In this document: one piece after another, positions 1 to 11,399 of the stretch
How positions within the stretch are numbered: position 1 is the stretch's first letter
Layout: every line of letters begins with the position of its first letter
Notes under the pieces: model-generated
The model's database searches: none
Told to the model about the DNA's origin: nothing
What the model saw: the letters and a program-made list of their open reading frames with translations, nothing else
Translations under genes and position numbers: made by a program
NCBI RefSeq assembly: GCF_964340395.1
Contig: NC_135549.1
Span: 11,336,842 to 11,400,841 of the forward strand
DNA length: 64,000 nucleotides
Direction: 5' to 3'
DNA from: Glandiceps talaboti
Lineage: Eukaryota; Hemichordata; Enteropneusta; Spengelidae

Positions 1-867
1 GATTATTGTAATATTTGGATAAAATGTACGTATACTTCTAATAAGTCTCTTAAGGAGTCTTGGTCTTTGAAACGTTTTGGTTACAATGGTAACTTTTTTA
101 CTCACGTGATCTTGTACGGACACGCCATATAATCTAGGAAGGTGTTCACGTTTAAGATGGATATTGATATACATGTCAAAATCGAGAAGACGGATTTTAA
201 CGAGATCTCGAATGTCGACGTCATACTTTGTACCTTGGTATGTTATATTCCTTAAAAGTTCATTCAAGTCAAACAATTCCGCTCCAGACGACACACTGAC
301 TTTCAAGGTTGAAGAGTTATTTCCAGCAATCGAAATGTATTGATTTATTAAATCCGTCGCTTTTAGCACGCCATACTGTTGAATACACACCAACGTCATT
401 TCGAAATCTGTCGCTTGAAGCATGTGAATCCAGAATTGCTTATTGATGGACAATCCAATTAATTTTACACCACTTAAGGGTTCAACAGTCAGACCACCAC
501 CAACGAAGGTGAGAGGTGACATTGCCGGACATACCACCAAAGGTTCTTCCTTCATGGTTATGGTATTGTTCCATTCTAACAATTGTGCAGCACGGCGATT
601 CTGAGCATCCTTGTCCAGGGGACCATAGTTGCGTTTGCCAGGACAATCACATGTTCTATATATCAACTGTTGTCTGTGTCCCTGAACGATATCTCTTTGT
701 GACGGACGTGGAGTGTTGAATCTATACACAAAATCACCAACTATATTCATTTTCGACTGTGCCGAAGTTGATCGGCAGTTTGTCAGACGACTCGAACAAT
801 ACATGTATAGCGATACGATTGTGAGTATCACACACGCCATACACACATGTTGCTTCCAGTTTAACAT
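1..867 (-). CDS. B4GALNT1-like: Beta-1,4 N-acetylgalactosaminyltransferase 1-like (GM2/GD2 synthase type), 5' part, cut by window edge
   Basis: Family role: a Golgi type II enzyme that moves GalNAc from UDP-GalNAc to a sialylated glycolipid or glycan. Seen: 289 codons open to the left edge with no stop or intron. Residues 1-7 are a short cytosolic tail, about 9-24 a hydrophobic signal anchor, then a lumenal stem. Residues 68-75 (LIYRTCDC) match the conserved Cys-x-Cys stem motif. Residues 111-140 (VVCPAMSPL, then GGLTVEPL) align with the human B4GALNT1 segment containing APANSPLQ and VEVQPL. KVTIVTKTF at 258-266 followed by SIRTFYP at 278-284 is the start of the GT-A catalytic domain. NxS/T sites lie at N100, N183, N184, N207 and N285. 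The DxD motif and the rest of the domain lie outside the window. Start: first ATG after an in-frame stop at 898-900, with GCC just before it. Substrate specificity cannot be read; invertebrates often carry several paralogues. Confidence 0.9.
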   Translation of the reverse strand, partial: MLNWKQHVCMACVILTIVSLYMYCSSRLTNCRSTSAQSKMNIVGDFVYRFNTPRPSQRDIVQGHRQQLIYRTCDCPGKRNYGPLDKDAQNRRAAQLLEWNNTITMKEEPLVVCPAMSPLTFVGGGLTVEPLSGVKLIGLSINKQFWIHMLQATDFEMTLVCIQQYGVLKATDLINQYISIAGNNSSTLKVSVSSGAELFDLNELLRNITYQGTKYDVDIRDLVKIRLLDFDMYINIHLKREHLPRLYGVSVQDHVSKKVTIVTKTFQRPRLLKRLIRSIRTFYPNITII

Positions 868-1100
868 GGCGACATGGGTATCTATGCCAATATCATACTA
901 AAACGAACAGTCTGGTGTAAATATAAACTAGAGTGACAATAGTGTAGTATTCGTCAGTGGCAATAGACAACACCGGGCTGACACCATATGACACATTATG
1001 TATAAGTATATAAAGGACGTCAGACTAATGGGTGGTCATTTATTAACAGGCTGGGGTGATTTTTGATGGGGGCCATTTTGAAAAAGCACTACTTGCACTT
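868..1100. other. 5' flank of the B4GALNT1-like gene
   Basis: Upstream side of the minus-strand gene. An in-frame stop at 898-900 (read on minus) bounds the reading frame. A TATATAAAGG string near 1008-1017 followed by GACGTC near 1018 could be core-promoter elements, but the TATA string reads best on the plus strand, so assignment to this gene is uncertain. No 5'UTR splice site was identified. Confidence 0.2.
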
Positions 1101-1200
1101 CGGGAGTATATTTTTCTTTTTGGTCCCGTGTAATGACTCCTCAACAACTTTAATTTGTCAAAATAAGCAACTTCGGGTACTCCTCCCGTACCCTCCCTAA
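1030..1200. repeat. G/C-rich dispersed repeat fragment
   Basis: Contains GGGGGCCATTTTGAAA and runs of CTCCCG, standing out from the AT-rich surroundings. Similar G-rich patches with a GGCCATTTT or its complement and a CAGTAATT-like string occur near 1920-2080, 2400-2535, 10690-10830 and 11230-11390. I read these as decayed copies of one dispersed element family; exact ends are not visible. Confidence 0.3.
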
Positions 1201-1919
1201 TATATATATTTCAATATATGCATGCGCCATATGCACTATTTCTAGATATATCAATGTCATCATTTAGTATTTGGTATATTGTATTCAAGAATGGCAAGTT
1301 ATATGTCAGGTTAGGGTTAAGGGTAAGATTAGACCCATCTTTCACATTCTTTAAGTTCAGTAAATTCACCATAGGAACACACTGATCAGGAAACGTAGCA
1401 CTTTACTGTAATTTGAACTGGCTAGTTCAGTGTTACTCAATTTGTCATCATGATAAAAAAAACATTATCGCCTTTGCTACATCTCAGTGTATTAAAGAAA
1501 ACAATAAAACCACAATGTTGAAAATAATGTACAATTATTATTATTTATTGGTATTGATTATAATACACAGCACAGACAAATTATTCATGTACGATTTGAT
1601 TCCACAGTTTGTGATGTCATACTGCAGTGTGTAATACCACTAGAGTTTGGTTTATGTTGAATTCTGTCGACATTTGCTAAATTTATGAAGACCACATTTG
1701 ATAGACGAGTCGTATTAACTGCATGAAATGTTAGAATCTACCGCATATTTACGTTGTGTTCTGAGAGGAATCAATGCACGTTTCACAGATTCTTGATAGA
1801 CATCAAACAAAATATTGTACCAAAAGTTATCTCTGTTTTAAAAAACAATATTTGATAACATTCCAATGGCATATAGTATTACAGCATTAGAGACCCGTAT
1901 AGTTTACACAGAATGTGGT

Positions 1920-2080
1920 ATACAAGTATTGCATTGGGAGCAGGGGATCATTTTGGAAAGTAGTCTTTCCGGGGGGAGGGGGGGGGGGGTTGTCAGTTTG
2001 AGAAAACCGATGTTCAACTCCAAAACACCTGCCCCCACACTCAGTTAAAATGGCCACCCCTAATTGCTGACCTGAGCTTT
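1920..2080. repeat. G-rich dispersed repeat fragment with poly-G run
   Basis: Has a long G tract interrupted by one A (about 1971-1990) and the string AAAATGGCCACCCCTAATTGCTGACC, split here as AAAATGGCCACCCC and TAATTGCTGACC. The last part resembles, on the opposite strand, the CAGTAATT terminus seen at 10706 and 11377. Interpreted as a fragment of the same dispersed family. Confidence 0.3.
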
Positions 2081-2160
2081 AATATCAACACAGCTGTTAC
2101 TTGCCGTACATAAGCCAAAATGCATAATATATTACCACTGAAAATGTTTCAAAATACTAG

Positions 2161-2180
2161 TATGTATGTATGTATGTATG

Positions 2181-2210
<30 letters not shown>
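2161..2210. repeat. (TATG)n microsatellite
   Basis: An uninterrupted tetranucleotide run of about 12 copies. It produces meaningless HTYIHTYI reading frames on the minus strand. Confidence 0.97.
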
Positions 2211-2211
<1 letters not shown>

Positions 2212-2399
2212 TTTGTTTGATCGGTAGCGGGAGGGGAGCAAACAAGGAATAATTGCAGCGTTGAGGTCCTGATTTTGATACATTGGATGGGAAAACATGA
2301 TAATATATGTAAGATAATGCTCATTGTGTACACCAAAATGAATTGTTGGTATAGTGGAAAGCACAAGCTTTTACTGGTGCCGAGTGGCCTTGGGTACAT

Positions 2400-2535
2400 C
2401 ATTCACAAAATTGGGTGGGCAGTGGGGAGGTGGGCAAGATGAAACCGAGTGGGAGGGAAATTATTCTTTACCACCAATGGAAGGGCACATACGAACAGTT
2501 AATGCCCCCCCCCCCCCCAATTTGTAATGGGGAGC
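2400..2535. repeat. G-rich patch ending in poly-C (2505-2518)
   Basis: A G-rich stretch followed by a run of 14 C and then AATTTGTAATGGGGAG. It resembles the other G-rich dispersed fragments in composition. No coding content. Confidence 0.3.
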
Positions 2536-2539
2536 GATT

Positions 2540-3528
2540 CTATTAAAACATATCATTATGGTCTGAAACAACATTATAATTAATGAAAACCACAAATCTG
2601 CCCGTGAGCTGCTGCCACCTGATTTCACTGTCAACTTTCAATCTAGTGGAAGGCCATAGTCTTCAATACCAATGGGGAATATACTTTAATGAAAGGCAAT
2701 GGCAATAGTGAAAATAACGAGTATAATTAAGTCTGACTTGTGATTGATCTAATATGCAATGTATTTCTTAGATTAATTATCCAGTCAAGAAATCTCTTGA
2801 CTGTATTTCAGCACAGTCGTACACAATGTACACAAACATTTTTTTTGTAAAATGTTACATTCATTACTGTGTCAATTTAGCAATCTACTAAAATCTTTAA
2901 AACATGTGACTAATTTTCAGAAAATAATATGAAACCCCGATCTCTGGAATGGACGACATATATTGTACAAATTCGAATAATGTCTAAAGAATACAATAAC
3001 CATGATAATTGGTAGAATGGTCATTTAGGTGTTGGATCCATGTTGGACTACCATACTTATGATACACATAGTTTTCTTACCATATAAAGCCATGTTGATA
3101 CCATCAACTAGATTTTCTTCTATCATTAAAAACGTCATAATTTCAATAGCATGCTAGCAGTCTCGTCCAACTTCAACTCTTTTACACCACTTCCACCTCG
3201 ATAGATCGACAGCTACTCTTTAAATATGGATGCACTCTCAACCTGTATAGATAATAGATTTTTTGTATAAATTCCACTGTAACATTTATTACATTTAAGG
3301 CTCTTACATGTACTATTAGTTTGGTTCCAGTTACCCTATCCCCACCTAGTTTTTCACTGCCGACCCTAAACTTGTTTTTTACATATTCGAGAAAAAAATA
3401 ATAAAATCGCGAAAATTTTGCCAGAAATAGTGGATGTGAATGCGGAAACTGACATCAACTTAAAGAGACAATATCAAACTGTTCTTCTAATATGTAATGG
3501 CTATACATCTGGTGGGAAGAAACCAATA
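2540..3528. other. Non-coding stretch, nothing recognised
   Basis: AT-rich sequence with no ORF above chance length and no clear repeat. Confidence 0.5.
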
Positions 3529-3561
<33 letters not shown>

Positions 3562-3593
3562 CTTAACACTGAGTTTCTATATATAAATAATAT

Positions 3594-3672
<79 letters not shown>
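3529..3672. repeat. (AC)n and (AT)n microsatellites
   Basis: An AC run at about 3529-3550 passes into a short AT run. After about 38 bp of other sequence, a 76-bp pure AT run follows (3597-3672). The sequence just downstream (3687-3714) recurs beside another AT run at 31522-31549. Confidence 0.97.
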
Positions 3673-3676
<4 letters not shown>

Positions 3677-4114
3677 ACCATTTGGTAAACATAACTACCT
3701 GAACTAGACACTCAGACAGTCATGAAATAAATAAAAAAAATACCAAGGGCTTTTTATAGCCGAGCTTGGTGTTATTAGGTAGAACGAATAACATGGCGTT
3801 ATTTTACCTAATCCATGTATCTACTTCCGGGACATGGGCTATTGGCCGAGATGGAGATAGGACGTCTCATCACATAATCTTTGACCTTTGAGTGTCAGCT
3901 GGCGTGTGTACACCAATCATTACAATCTATGACATAAACCCCGACCACACTTTCCGCCACCTACTTCAATGTAATCCAGCTCAGTAGTCAAAGTTTGAAA
4001 TGTGATTTGTTTCGATAATATTTTTACCACATTCTTTCCTTTCTTACCTACTACTTTTGAATATGCTACATCTATCATGTATGTCACCTGTTATGATGAA
4101 ATTCAAGTTCAAGT

Positions 4115-4483
4115 ATGAGGGAATTCAATTTCAAGAATAAAACGTTGTGTGTGTGCATGTGTCGGAATCCTCGTCTATTCCCAAGCCAATCAGACCATAT
4201 AGACAGATCTGTACAAACTTACCTTAAATGTTATATTGGAGCGCGTCCTCGCCTTAAGGTTACCGTCCATCAGTATGTGAATAAAACGATAACACATTCC
4301 TCTAATTCAACCCAATCTGTTTCAGCAGTACTTTATTTTTCGTCACCAACGCCACGTGCAGTTCACATGTTTGTAATACCAGACCTTATACACTACTACG
4401 GTCTGCATACTACAACTAACGCCGGCTCTTACAACACACTGGTCCGCACTATTCGACGGTTCATCACGCAAAACTCTCTGTAA
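4115..4483 (+). CDS. Unrecognised 122-codon ORF, coding status doubtful
   Basis: Starts at an ATG in AGTATGAGG and encodes 122 residues of normal complexity with no domain or motif I recognise. It has no signal peptide, no transmembrane segment and no cysteine pattern. An ORF of this length is near the longest expected by chance in the window. There is no partner gene, no splice-site support and no clear polyadenylation signal, so it may be chance or part of an unknown element, since a tandem duplication follows directly at 4497. Confidence 0.12.
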   Translation: MREFNFKNKTLCVCMCRNPRLFPSQSDHIDRSVQTYLKCYIGARPRLKVTVHQYVNKTITHSSNSTQSVSAVLYFSSPTPRAVHMFVIPDLIHYYGLHTTTNAGSYNTLVRTIRRFITQNSL

Positions 4484-4496
4484 AACTACATGTGAA

Positions 4497-4645
4497 CTTG
4501 CATACTGCCCACTCAAACTGACTACAATGTTGCAAACTGTCCGGAGATGACGTATTCTTCCGCATTGGTCCTTGCATATTGCCCGCTCAAACTGACTACA
4601 ATGTTGCAAACTGTCCGGAGATGACGTAGTTCTTCCGCATTAGTC
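4497..4645. repeat. Tandem duplication, two copies of about 74 bp
   Basis: Copy 1 (4497-4570) and copy 2 (4571-4645) share ACTCAAACTG-like, ACAATGTTGCAAACTGTCC and GGAGATGACGTA strings with only a few differences. Their high similarity implies a fairly recent local duplication. No function seen. Confidence 0.9.
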
Positions 4646-4797
4646 CAGACATAGCGAAAATGACCCAGTTCTCTGTAGTTCTCTGTACTATAGAAGGTAC
4701 TAGCTATACTACATAAAATCACGTTTTAGGTCTAAACCAAAATACATAGCAACCACGATGGCAACCAAACCCCCAAGCAAAACCTATACAAAGTCAC

Positions 4798-4801
4798 ACA
4801 T

Positions 4802-4832
<31 letters not shown>

Positions 4833-4981
4833 CGTCCGTCCGTCCGTCCGTGCGTGCATGCATATGGATGGATGGAAGAATGGATGGATGGCATGCATGT
4901 ATGTATGTATGTATGTATGTATGTATGTATGTATGCATGTATGTATGTATGTATGTATGTATGTATGTATGTATGTATGTT
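4798..4981. repeat. Compound tetranucleotide microsatellite
   Basis: Ordered blocks: (TGTC)n, (CGTC)n, GTGC/GCAT, (GATG)n with interruptions, then a long (ATGT)n broken once by GCATGT. Each block differs from its neighbour by one base of the motif, as expected if point changes in the repeat were then amplified. Confidence 0.96.
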
Positions 4982-5367
4982 GTTGGGTCAAATCCTCTCT
5001 AACAGTCTGCCATCACTCCATAACCTAAGATGACAGCTCCTCGATGTTGCACCTTTTGGCTATCTTTAGTAGTCTAAGAGCTTTGAACACGTAAGAGGCT
5101 GCAAAGTCACTACTCTATGGTTCTATTTCTGGCGATTAAATGAGCAAAGAACACGAACGTTTTAGACGCCAATGTTGATAATTGTCATCCTCCGCGCGCG
5201 CCATCTCAAATTTGGACTCTGGACAGAACAGAATGATCCAATAACGTACTTGTAATTAAGGGCAGTGTAGTTGAATCACTTTATGGTGTTTACCAGTGAT
5301 AGACAGTGATGCGAGATGGTATTTTGTTTTAGATTTGAAATATAAAAAAATGTGTGTCCTTTGTTGG

Positions 5368-5380
5368 GTGTGTGTGTGTG

Positions 5381-5450
<70 letters not shown>
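5368..5450. repeat. (GT)n-(GA)n microsatellite
   Basis: A short GT run passes directly into a 68-bp GA run (5383-5450). Confidence 0.97.
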
Positions 5451-5452
<2 letters not shown>

Positions 5453-5459
5453 AATTTTA

Positions 5460-6397
5460 AGTCAATCCAAGTGCATGGTGGCTAGCGCCCCCAGTGTCCA
5501 AGTCATTCTAAATATAACAGTGGTAGTGGTAGATATACGTATTTGTAATAATAAAACCGTTGTAAATTAATTTCAACTTTCATCTTGATTTAAAACTCGT
5601 AAGTTTTACAACCATTATTGCATAAAAAAATTGCATGGTTGTCGAATATTACGATATTGCAAGTAGTTTTGGCAATTGGAAAAATATTTCTTACAATGTA
5701 TACTGTATTTCTATTTTTAGACTTCAGCTTGTAAGATAGTTTTATCAACAATATAAACTTAAACATGTTTTTATGCTAACGAAAAAACCACAGGAGTCGC
5801 CAGAAGAAAATAGAGCAATAGTATTAGTCTAGTTCTGTTGTATGATGCAATTATATAGAAGCGGTTTTTAATGTTAGTAATATAAGTAGTACGCGGCCTG
5901 TTACATATATATCGTCATGTGCACGTCACGTAAAGCAAGATTGCCCACTCCTTTACATACAATAACACCAATGTCCATTTAGACGGATATTGATAGAGCA
6001 GCACTGGACTGCACGTTTCCTTTATAACAGTTTACCGACTTTGTAAGCGGCACTCTTCAGAATATAAAGTGTTGTGACGCCAATATCCTGGTAACATGAA
6101 ATATTGTTGACATTTGCACTCTACAGGATTAATGCTGCCACATATATCAACACAGTGAATATGTATTAATCAACTTGTCCAAATCGTGACATCATCACTG
6201 TACGTGGCGGATCGGAACATATAGGAAATTCGTTTCACAAGTAGTACATGCATTTTTAGACAGTAGCTATAGTCAGTATGTAGTTAACCATATCATTACA
6301 TTTCCCCAATTAAACAGTTTGAGACCTAGATTTGTGATAATGTTTTTTCTTCTTAGCAAATCATCCTCTTATATGAATAAAATGTTCTTGTTGTTCG

Positions 6398-6400
<3 letters not shown>
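5460..6400. other. Non-coding stretch, nothing recognised
   Basis: AT-rich with no long ORF, no tandem array and no clear element ends. Confidence 0.5.

Positions 6401-6401
<1 letters not shown>

Positions 6402-6486
<85 letters not shown>
6402..6486. repeat. (CT)n microsatellite
   Basis: A pure 85-bp CT run. It creates an Leu/Ser or Arg/Glu low-complexity frame on each strand that is not a gene. Confidence 0.97.
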
Positions 6487-6490
<4 letters not shown>

Positions 6491-6499
6491 CTCAGTGTA

Positions 6500-9400
6500 T
6501 ATATCTATTCTCATATATCCGTGCAATACTATATTATTCTCATATTTCTGGAACCAGTAAAGTATTAAAATCAACAAAGTCAACTAATGGTGGCGTCCTA
6601 TTCCCAATCTTGTCACGCATCATTTAGCGCTCTCAATAAAAGTGGCCACTCAACTAGCAGAAAAAAAGGAAAATATGTAACATTCAATTAATTTTGGTAT
6701 GACCTTCCTCCATTTTTTTTCAATATATGCTCATTGAGTGCGTTTCCATGTAAGCTGACCAACGTGACGCGGCTTACAATATGGTTGCATACGATGATGT
6801 ATCACTTCCTCAGTTTTGAACGCATGGCTGGAAAGGGTTATCGTGTTTCCTTTGAATTAAAGGGAGTATAGAAACTGTTATATTTGAGCTATAATATAAT
6901 AATATAGTATTGTTTTATTCACTTTCCCAATATTACAAGTACATATGTACGATGTGTGTAGCTTTTTGTCTGCCAATGTAGTGGTATGTCCATTATTGAT
7001 AACTAACTACGCCATGATGTAATTGTGTTACTACTCTATCATCTTTTATCTCATCAATAATACACATCTCAAATAACAGAGCTTCCACTACATGCAAATC
7101 CTGATTCAATAGCTTAAAGCTGTTATCTTTTATACCGTTGACTTTCTTATCTCAATGTCACACATTTGTAACTGTTTTGTGTGCTTGTTGAATCGCAATA
7201 TACGTGTTTGCCGAAACGTGACTTGGTATTTGAATGTCATATTTGAGAAAAGATGGCTACTCAATTGACGAAATACTTCATCTCTTACGATAACAATTGA
7301 AAAGTAAAACGTGGTATTTTCAATAAAGTGTTTAATTTATTTCATATATACTTCATCGTGACAATTACCAAGTGCACCGTGTTACCACAATCGCCAAACC
7401 ACTATCACAAAGCATCTATATATCACCGGTGCCAGATCTGTCAGTCACTGCTGCTACCGTGACGCTGTCATCCTTATCAACCACATTATCTATAACAAAA
7501 TTGCATGTGAACATTGGTAAAAACAAACTTTGTGGACAAATTCAAAATATAATCAATTTGTTGAATCTACAAAATTTGTAGTATGATAACACCAGATGGT
7601 AACACCGGTAGTATTAGTGACATCATGATTTACTTGCTTTGGTACCTGTCTATGTAAATGCATCACTGTGTATTGTATAGACTCAATGTACAGCTATTTT
7701 ATTGTGTGATGCCACGACATATGTTGTACCAAGCATTCATCAATAAACATGATTAATGTTAGGACTGCATTTCACGATCACCGACTTTGCTACATACTGT
7801 TGGTTTCTACGGTAACAGAAAAGGTACAATATCACGTCACTGTACTTTACTTGAAGGTGTGGAATGTTCTCCGTGTTTTTTTGTTCCAATATTGAGAAAA
7901 ATGCCTTCCAGCTAGTATCTCGTGATATTAATGTTTTTATATATAAATACACTGCCTGATAATGAGCAGATCTCCTTTCACCGTAAAATATGGTAGTACG
8001 AGGGATAATTTGTAAAATACATATAGCTGTATTCGTAAATAAGATTATTTGAGTGTTTGCTCTATAAAATTGCAATTTAGTAGTCGTTTTTCATCGATAG
8101 AGAATCAACTGTTACGCCCCCCTGTGCATTGCAGCCAACGCACGGCGGGGTACCTCTGCACCATACAAATGCCAGTTGAATATTACATTGCACGCTTTAC
8201 GTTTTGATGTTATGATTTACTTTAAGTGTATATTGCAATTCTGGTCATGTGTAGTCTGAATGTAATACAGTCACATGATCAACCTTGTTTACTTTTAATA
8301 AACGTAGCTGTAGGCAAATGTTGAATAATAGAAAAAAAAACCCACACGGACCATGCATTACATTGTCAGCTGGCGATATATGTTCGTCTTGTCATAACAG
8401 TTATGTTGGGCTTACAATAAAATTTGTATCTTTCCATTAGACAGCATGTAGATTGTCACGCAACATCTTACTTGCTGCAGAAAAATAGTTTCTATCATTT
8501 TGCTTTTTGAATTTTCTCCTACTATACTCTTCACACTACTGTTTATTGTTCTGTACCTTTCCGTGTCTCCCTATGTAGGAATGCTGTGCTCAGTGTATGT
8601 TACAAAATCTTTCGCTCATGCTTTCGATATTATATTGTCAATTTTGAATGGCGCCCTCATAGTGGATGTGTTGCACGATAGTTGAGTTCATCAACCACAC
8701 ATACATTTTGTAACTATGTCGGTTTGTCATTGGAAAATATTCCATATTGTTGTCAAAACAAATTTGAGTTGGATTATACTTAAGCTTAAAGCTTATTCTT
8801 TATATAAATAAGCTTCCATTTCCGCTATGCTATATCGGACTTATTTTATTCGTTCGAGTTTGTCTTCGTTTCAGTTATTTGCTAGGGTTTTGAATGTTAA
8901 AACCTCCACAGATTTTCCCGACAGGAACATTTTAACGGAGTTGAATAATCGTGTGACTGTATTACCACTTTTGTATAAGATAATCCCACTCCCGAATGAA
9001 GTGCACCTATTTTCATGGAGGTTTCCTCAATTTCCTAGGTATTAGAAGTTAAATCGTCTTTTTTGAAAAAAATAACACTTCCGTATACGACAAAAATGTG
9101 TATTATTAATTTACGCGAGGGAGTGTTTAACGATAAATATATATTGCGTTTGTGACAATAGTGTGTGCAGTAATGTACCCAAGTACAGTCGACGTCGCCA
9201 TTTTCAAATGTTGTTAAAATGCAACGGTTATTAACACAGAAAGAAGTCACCATGCACAGTGACTTTAAAATGGCGTGATTGAGTGAGGTAAAGGATTATT
9301 TCATAGTCACGGGTATTACGGCTCAACTCAAGTTGAAAAATAGCGAATTGTCAACGAAATAGACACATACGTATAGGCTTAACGCATAGTAATCCACAGG

Positions 9401-10130
9401 GTATGCTTCGCTTATAAATCACCACGTGCAATCATGGTTCAAGTCCAATGGCATGTCATTGCCATCGTTCAAAGTCACAGCAACTAGTACTCATCACAAG
9501 CATTTTAAGGTTTAGAATTCTACTAACATTTCCCTGCGTACGGATGGTATAGTAAAACGGATACGACAAACCTTCCTTTTCTGCAGGACATGATCATTCA
9601 ATTCAACTTCGTTATTTGGAGCTGAGGTGGATGAAACGTCGCGGTAGAAACACAAGACATAGTGATAGCAATTTCTATACATCAACTATTATTGTAATCC
9701 TAGTACAGTTTTACTACATGACGCACTGCATTGCCGCCAGTGATCGAGAGAATGAAAATAAAGATTGAAATGTGTGTTGGCGCCATAATAGATGAGCAAC
9801 GAGCACGGTATTTTAAAGGGAAAAATGATGAAACCCCAAGGGAAAATTCTGCAAATTCATGAAACACAGAGACACGAAATGGCAAAATACATATTTGTGT
9901 AATATTAAAAACCGTCATGATGTTTTGCATAAGGTTTCTCGTTGCGAACTTGAATGTATTGATTGACGGTTTCAAACTTTGACACTTGCGAAACGCACTG
10001 AAGTTCAAATTCAGGAAAATGCATACAAAAATGGATAGAGGTTGATAGAGATTGAAAGATAAAGAAAGCAAGAAAGAAATAAAGACACAGAGACAACCAC
10101 GGATACACAGAGACACGTGCCCAGAGCAGG
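6500..10130. other. Long non-coding stretch
   Basis: No recognisable exon. ORFs of 60-111 codons occur on both strands (for example 7740-8075 minus and 8827-9045 plus), but they lack motifs and fit chance. The minus-strand 188-codon frame at 9700-10266 gains its length from the AC/CATA microsatellite at one end. Confidence 0.5.
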
Positions 10131-10165
10131 CAGACAGACAGCTAGACAGACAGAAAGACAGAAAG

Positions 10166-10197
<32 letters not shown>

Positions 10198-10255
10198 ATA
10201 CAAATACATACATACATACATACATACATACATACATACATACATACATACATAC
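10166..10255. repeat. (AC)n then (CATA)n microsatellite
   Basis: An AC run passes into a run of about 12 CATA units. The right end is cut by the foldback element starting at 10256; more CATA sequence reappears at 10657-10667 on its other side. Confidence 0.97.
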
Positions 10256-10655
10256 GTTACACCCAATCTGTGAAATTGCCCAATTCATGAAATGTGTAGG
10301 TAACTTTGCCAAGTTCATGAAATAGTTAATTGTGTTGCCCAGGTTATGAAGTGGGTATGGTAAGATATGTCCAATCCATGAAATGAGCATCTTTTATAGG
10401 ACACACACGAAATAGAATAAAAGAACAAACAACTTTATTATCATGTATTTACAAACTCATCACTTCACAGTTCTTATTTTGTTATAATTCAGTGTAGCTT
10501 GTGTATTTAATAGAGTTCGATAATCAACACCCCAGTTCAAAACTCTTGCCCCAAAATTTAATTTCGCCCTTGTTGCATAAGGTAGACAATTTCATGAACT
10601 GGGCAAATTTACATGCACATTTCATGAATTGGGCAATTTCACGGATTGGGTGTGA
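10256..10655. mobile_element. 400-bp foldback/MITE-like element inserted in CATA microsatellite
   Basis: The left end (GTTACACCCAATC, then TGTGAAATTGCCCAATTCAT) is repeated inverted at the right end (ATGAATTGGGCAATTTCACG, then GATTGGGTGTGAC). About 40 bp match with few differences, and weaker inverted similarity continues to about 70 bp (GCCAAGTTCATGAAAT against ATTTCATGAACTGGGC). The interior is AT-rich and non-coding. ACATAC-type sequence on both sides suggests insertion into the microsatellite, although the repeat hides the exact target duplication. This form fits a non-autonomous DNA transposon; the superfamily is unknown. Confidence 0.75.
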
Positions 10656-11104
10656 CACATACATACACTGAGTTGCGACGTAATTGAACATTCTAAGGGC
10701 GTGTTCAGTAATTACAAGTTTAGGGACCAGGGTCAGGAGGAGGTTCTCGGGGAAGAGCTATATTATAGAAAATGGAATTGGGGGAGGGTCACATTATTCT
10801 TTGCCCCTGGGTCATTGTATTACCTAACTTTGCATTATTTATCTTAATTTCGCATCTCACCACTGCCACAGTTGTGCTGTGTTTATCTCAGAACATATCA
10901 GTTAAACAGGTGTTAGGAGGAGGAACAGTGTGGTGATATATTGGGGAGAATGTAGTGTAGTGTAGGTGTTCATCTCAGTCCATGCAGTGTTGGTAGTGCA
11001 CCCATCTAGTCTAAGGCAAACTGGCTTTCAGCTATGACAAACAGAACGGTTACTAAATACGGGAATATTAATCATTCAAAACGTGCCTCCACACAAATTC
11101 ACTG

Positions 11105-11132
11105 TGGTGGTGGTGGTGGTGGTGGTGGTGGT
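11105..11132. repeat. (GGT)n microsatellite
   Basis: About nine trinucleotide units in TGGTGGTGG. Confidence 0.95.
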
Positions 11133-11233
11133 TGGTACTAGTAGTGGGAAACAACCAATGCCTTTGAAGTTATCGATGTCGAATTATCGACGTCTGATCA
11201 CATTTTTACACAATGTTTTTTAATTATTTGAAT

Positions 11234-11237
<4 letters not shown>

Positions 11238-11268
<31 letters not shown>

Positions 11269-11274
11269 GGGGGG
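11238..11274. repeat. (GT)n plus poly-G
   Basis: A GT run followed by a G run (about 11265-11274). Confidence 0.95.
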
Positions 11275-11399
11275 TGTTGTATTTTAAGAAGGGAAATTGC
11301 GGGATCGCCACTTTTTAGAGGTCGGAGTCGGGTCACATTTTACGCGACATAATCATCTTGATTTGACCACCCCTGCAATTACTGATGGCTCCCTAGAGT

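Larger units (their letters stand above)
10705..11385. mobile_element. Possible 0.68-kb non-autonomous element with short inverted ends
   Basis: TCAGTAATTACAAG at 10705-10718 matches 12 of 14 bases with the complement of CCTGCAATTACTGA at 11372-11385. The ends are followed inward by G-rich sequence similar to the dispersed fragments at 1-2.5 kb. The interior holds GGT and GT microsatellites and no coding sequence. Ends this short can arise by chance, and no target duplication is clear. Confidence 0.3.

Noticed and set aside
516-901. Plus-strand ORFs of 62-67 codons at the left edge
   Set aside because: Shadows of the minus-strand B4GALNT1-like coding sequence.
9700-10266. Minus-strand 188-codon ORF
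   Set aside because: The first part is translated microsatellite; the rest has no motif and no support.
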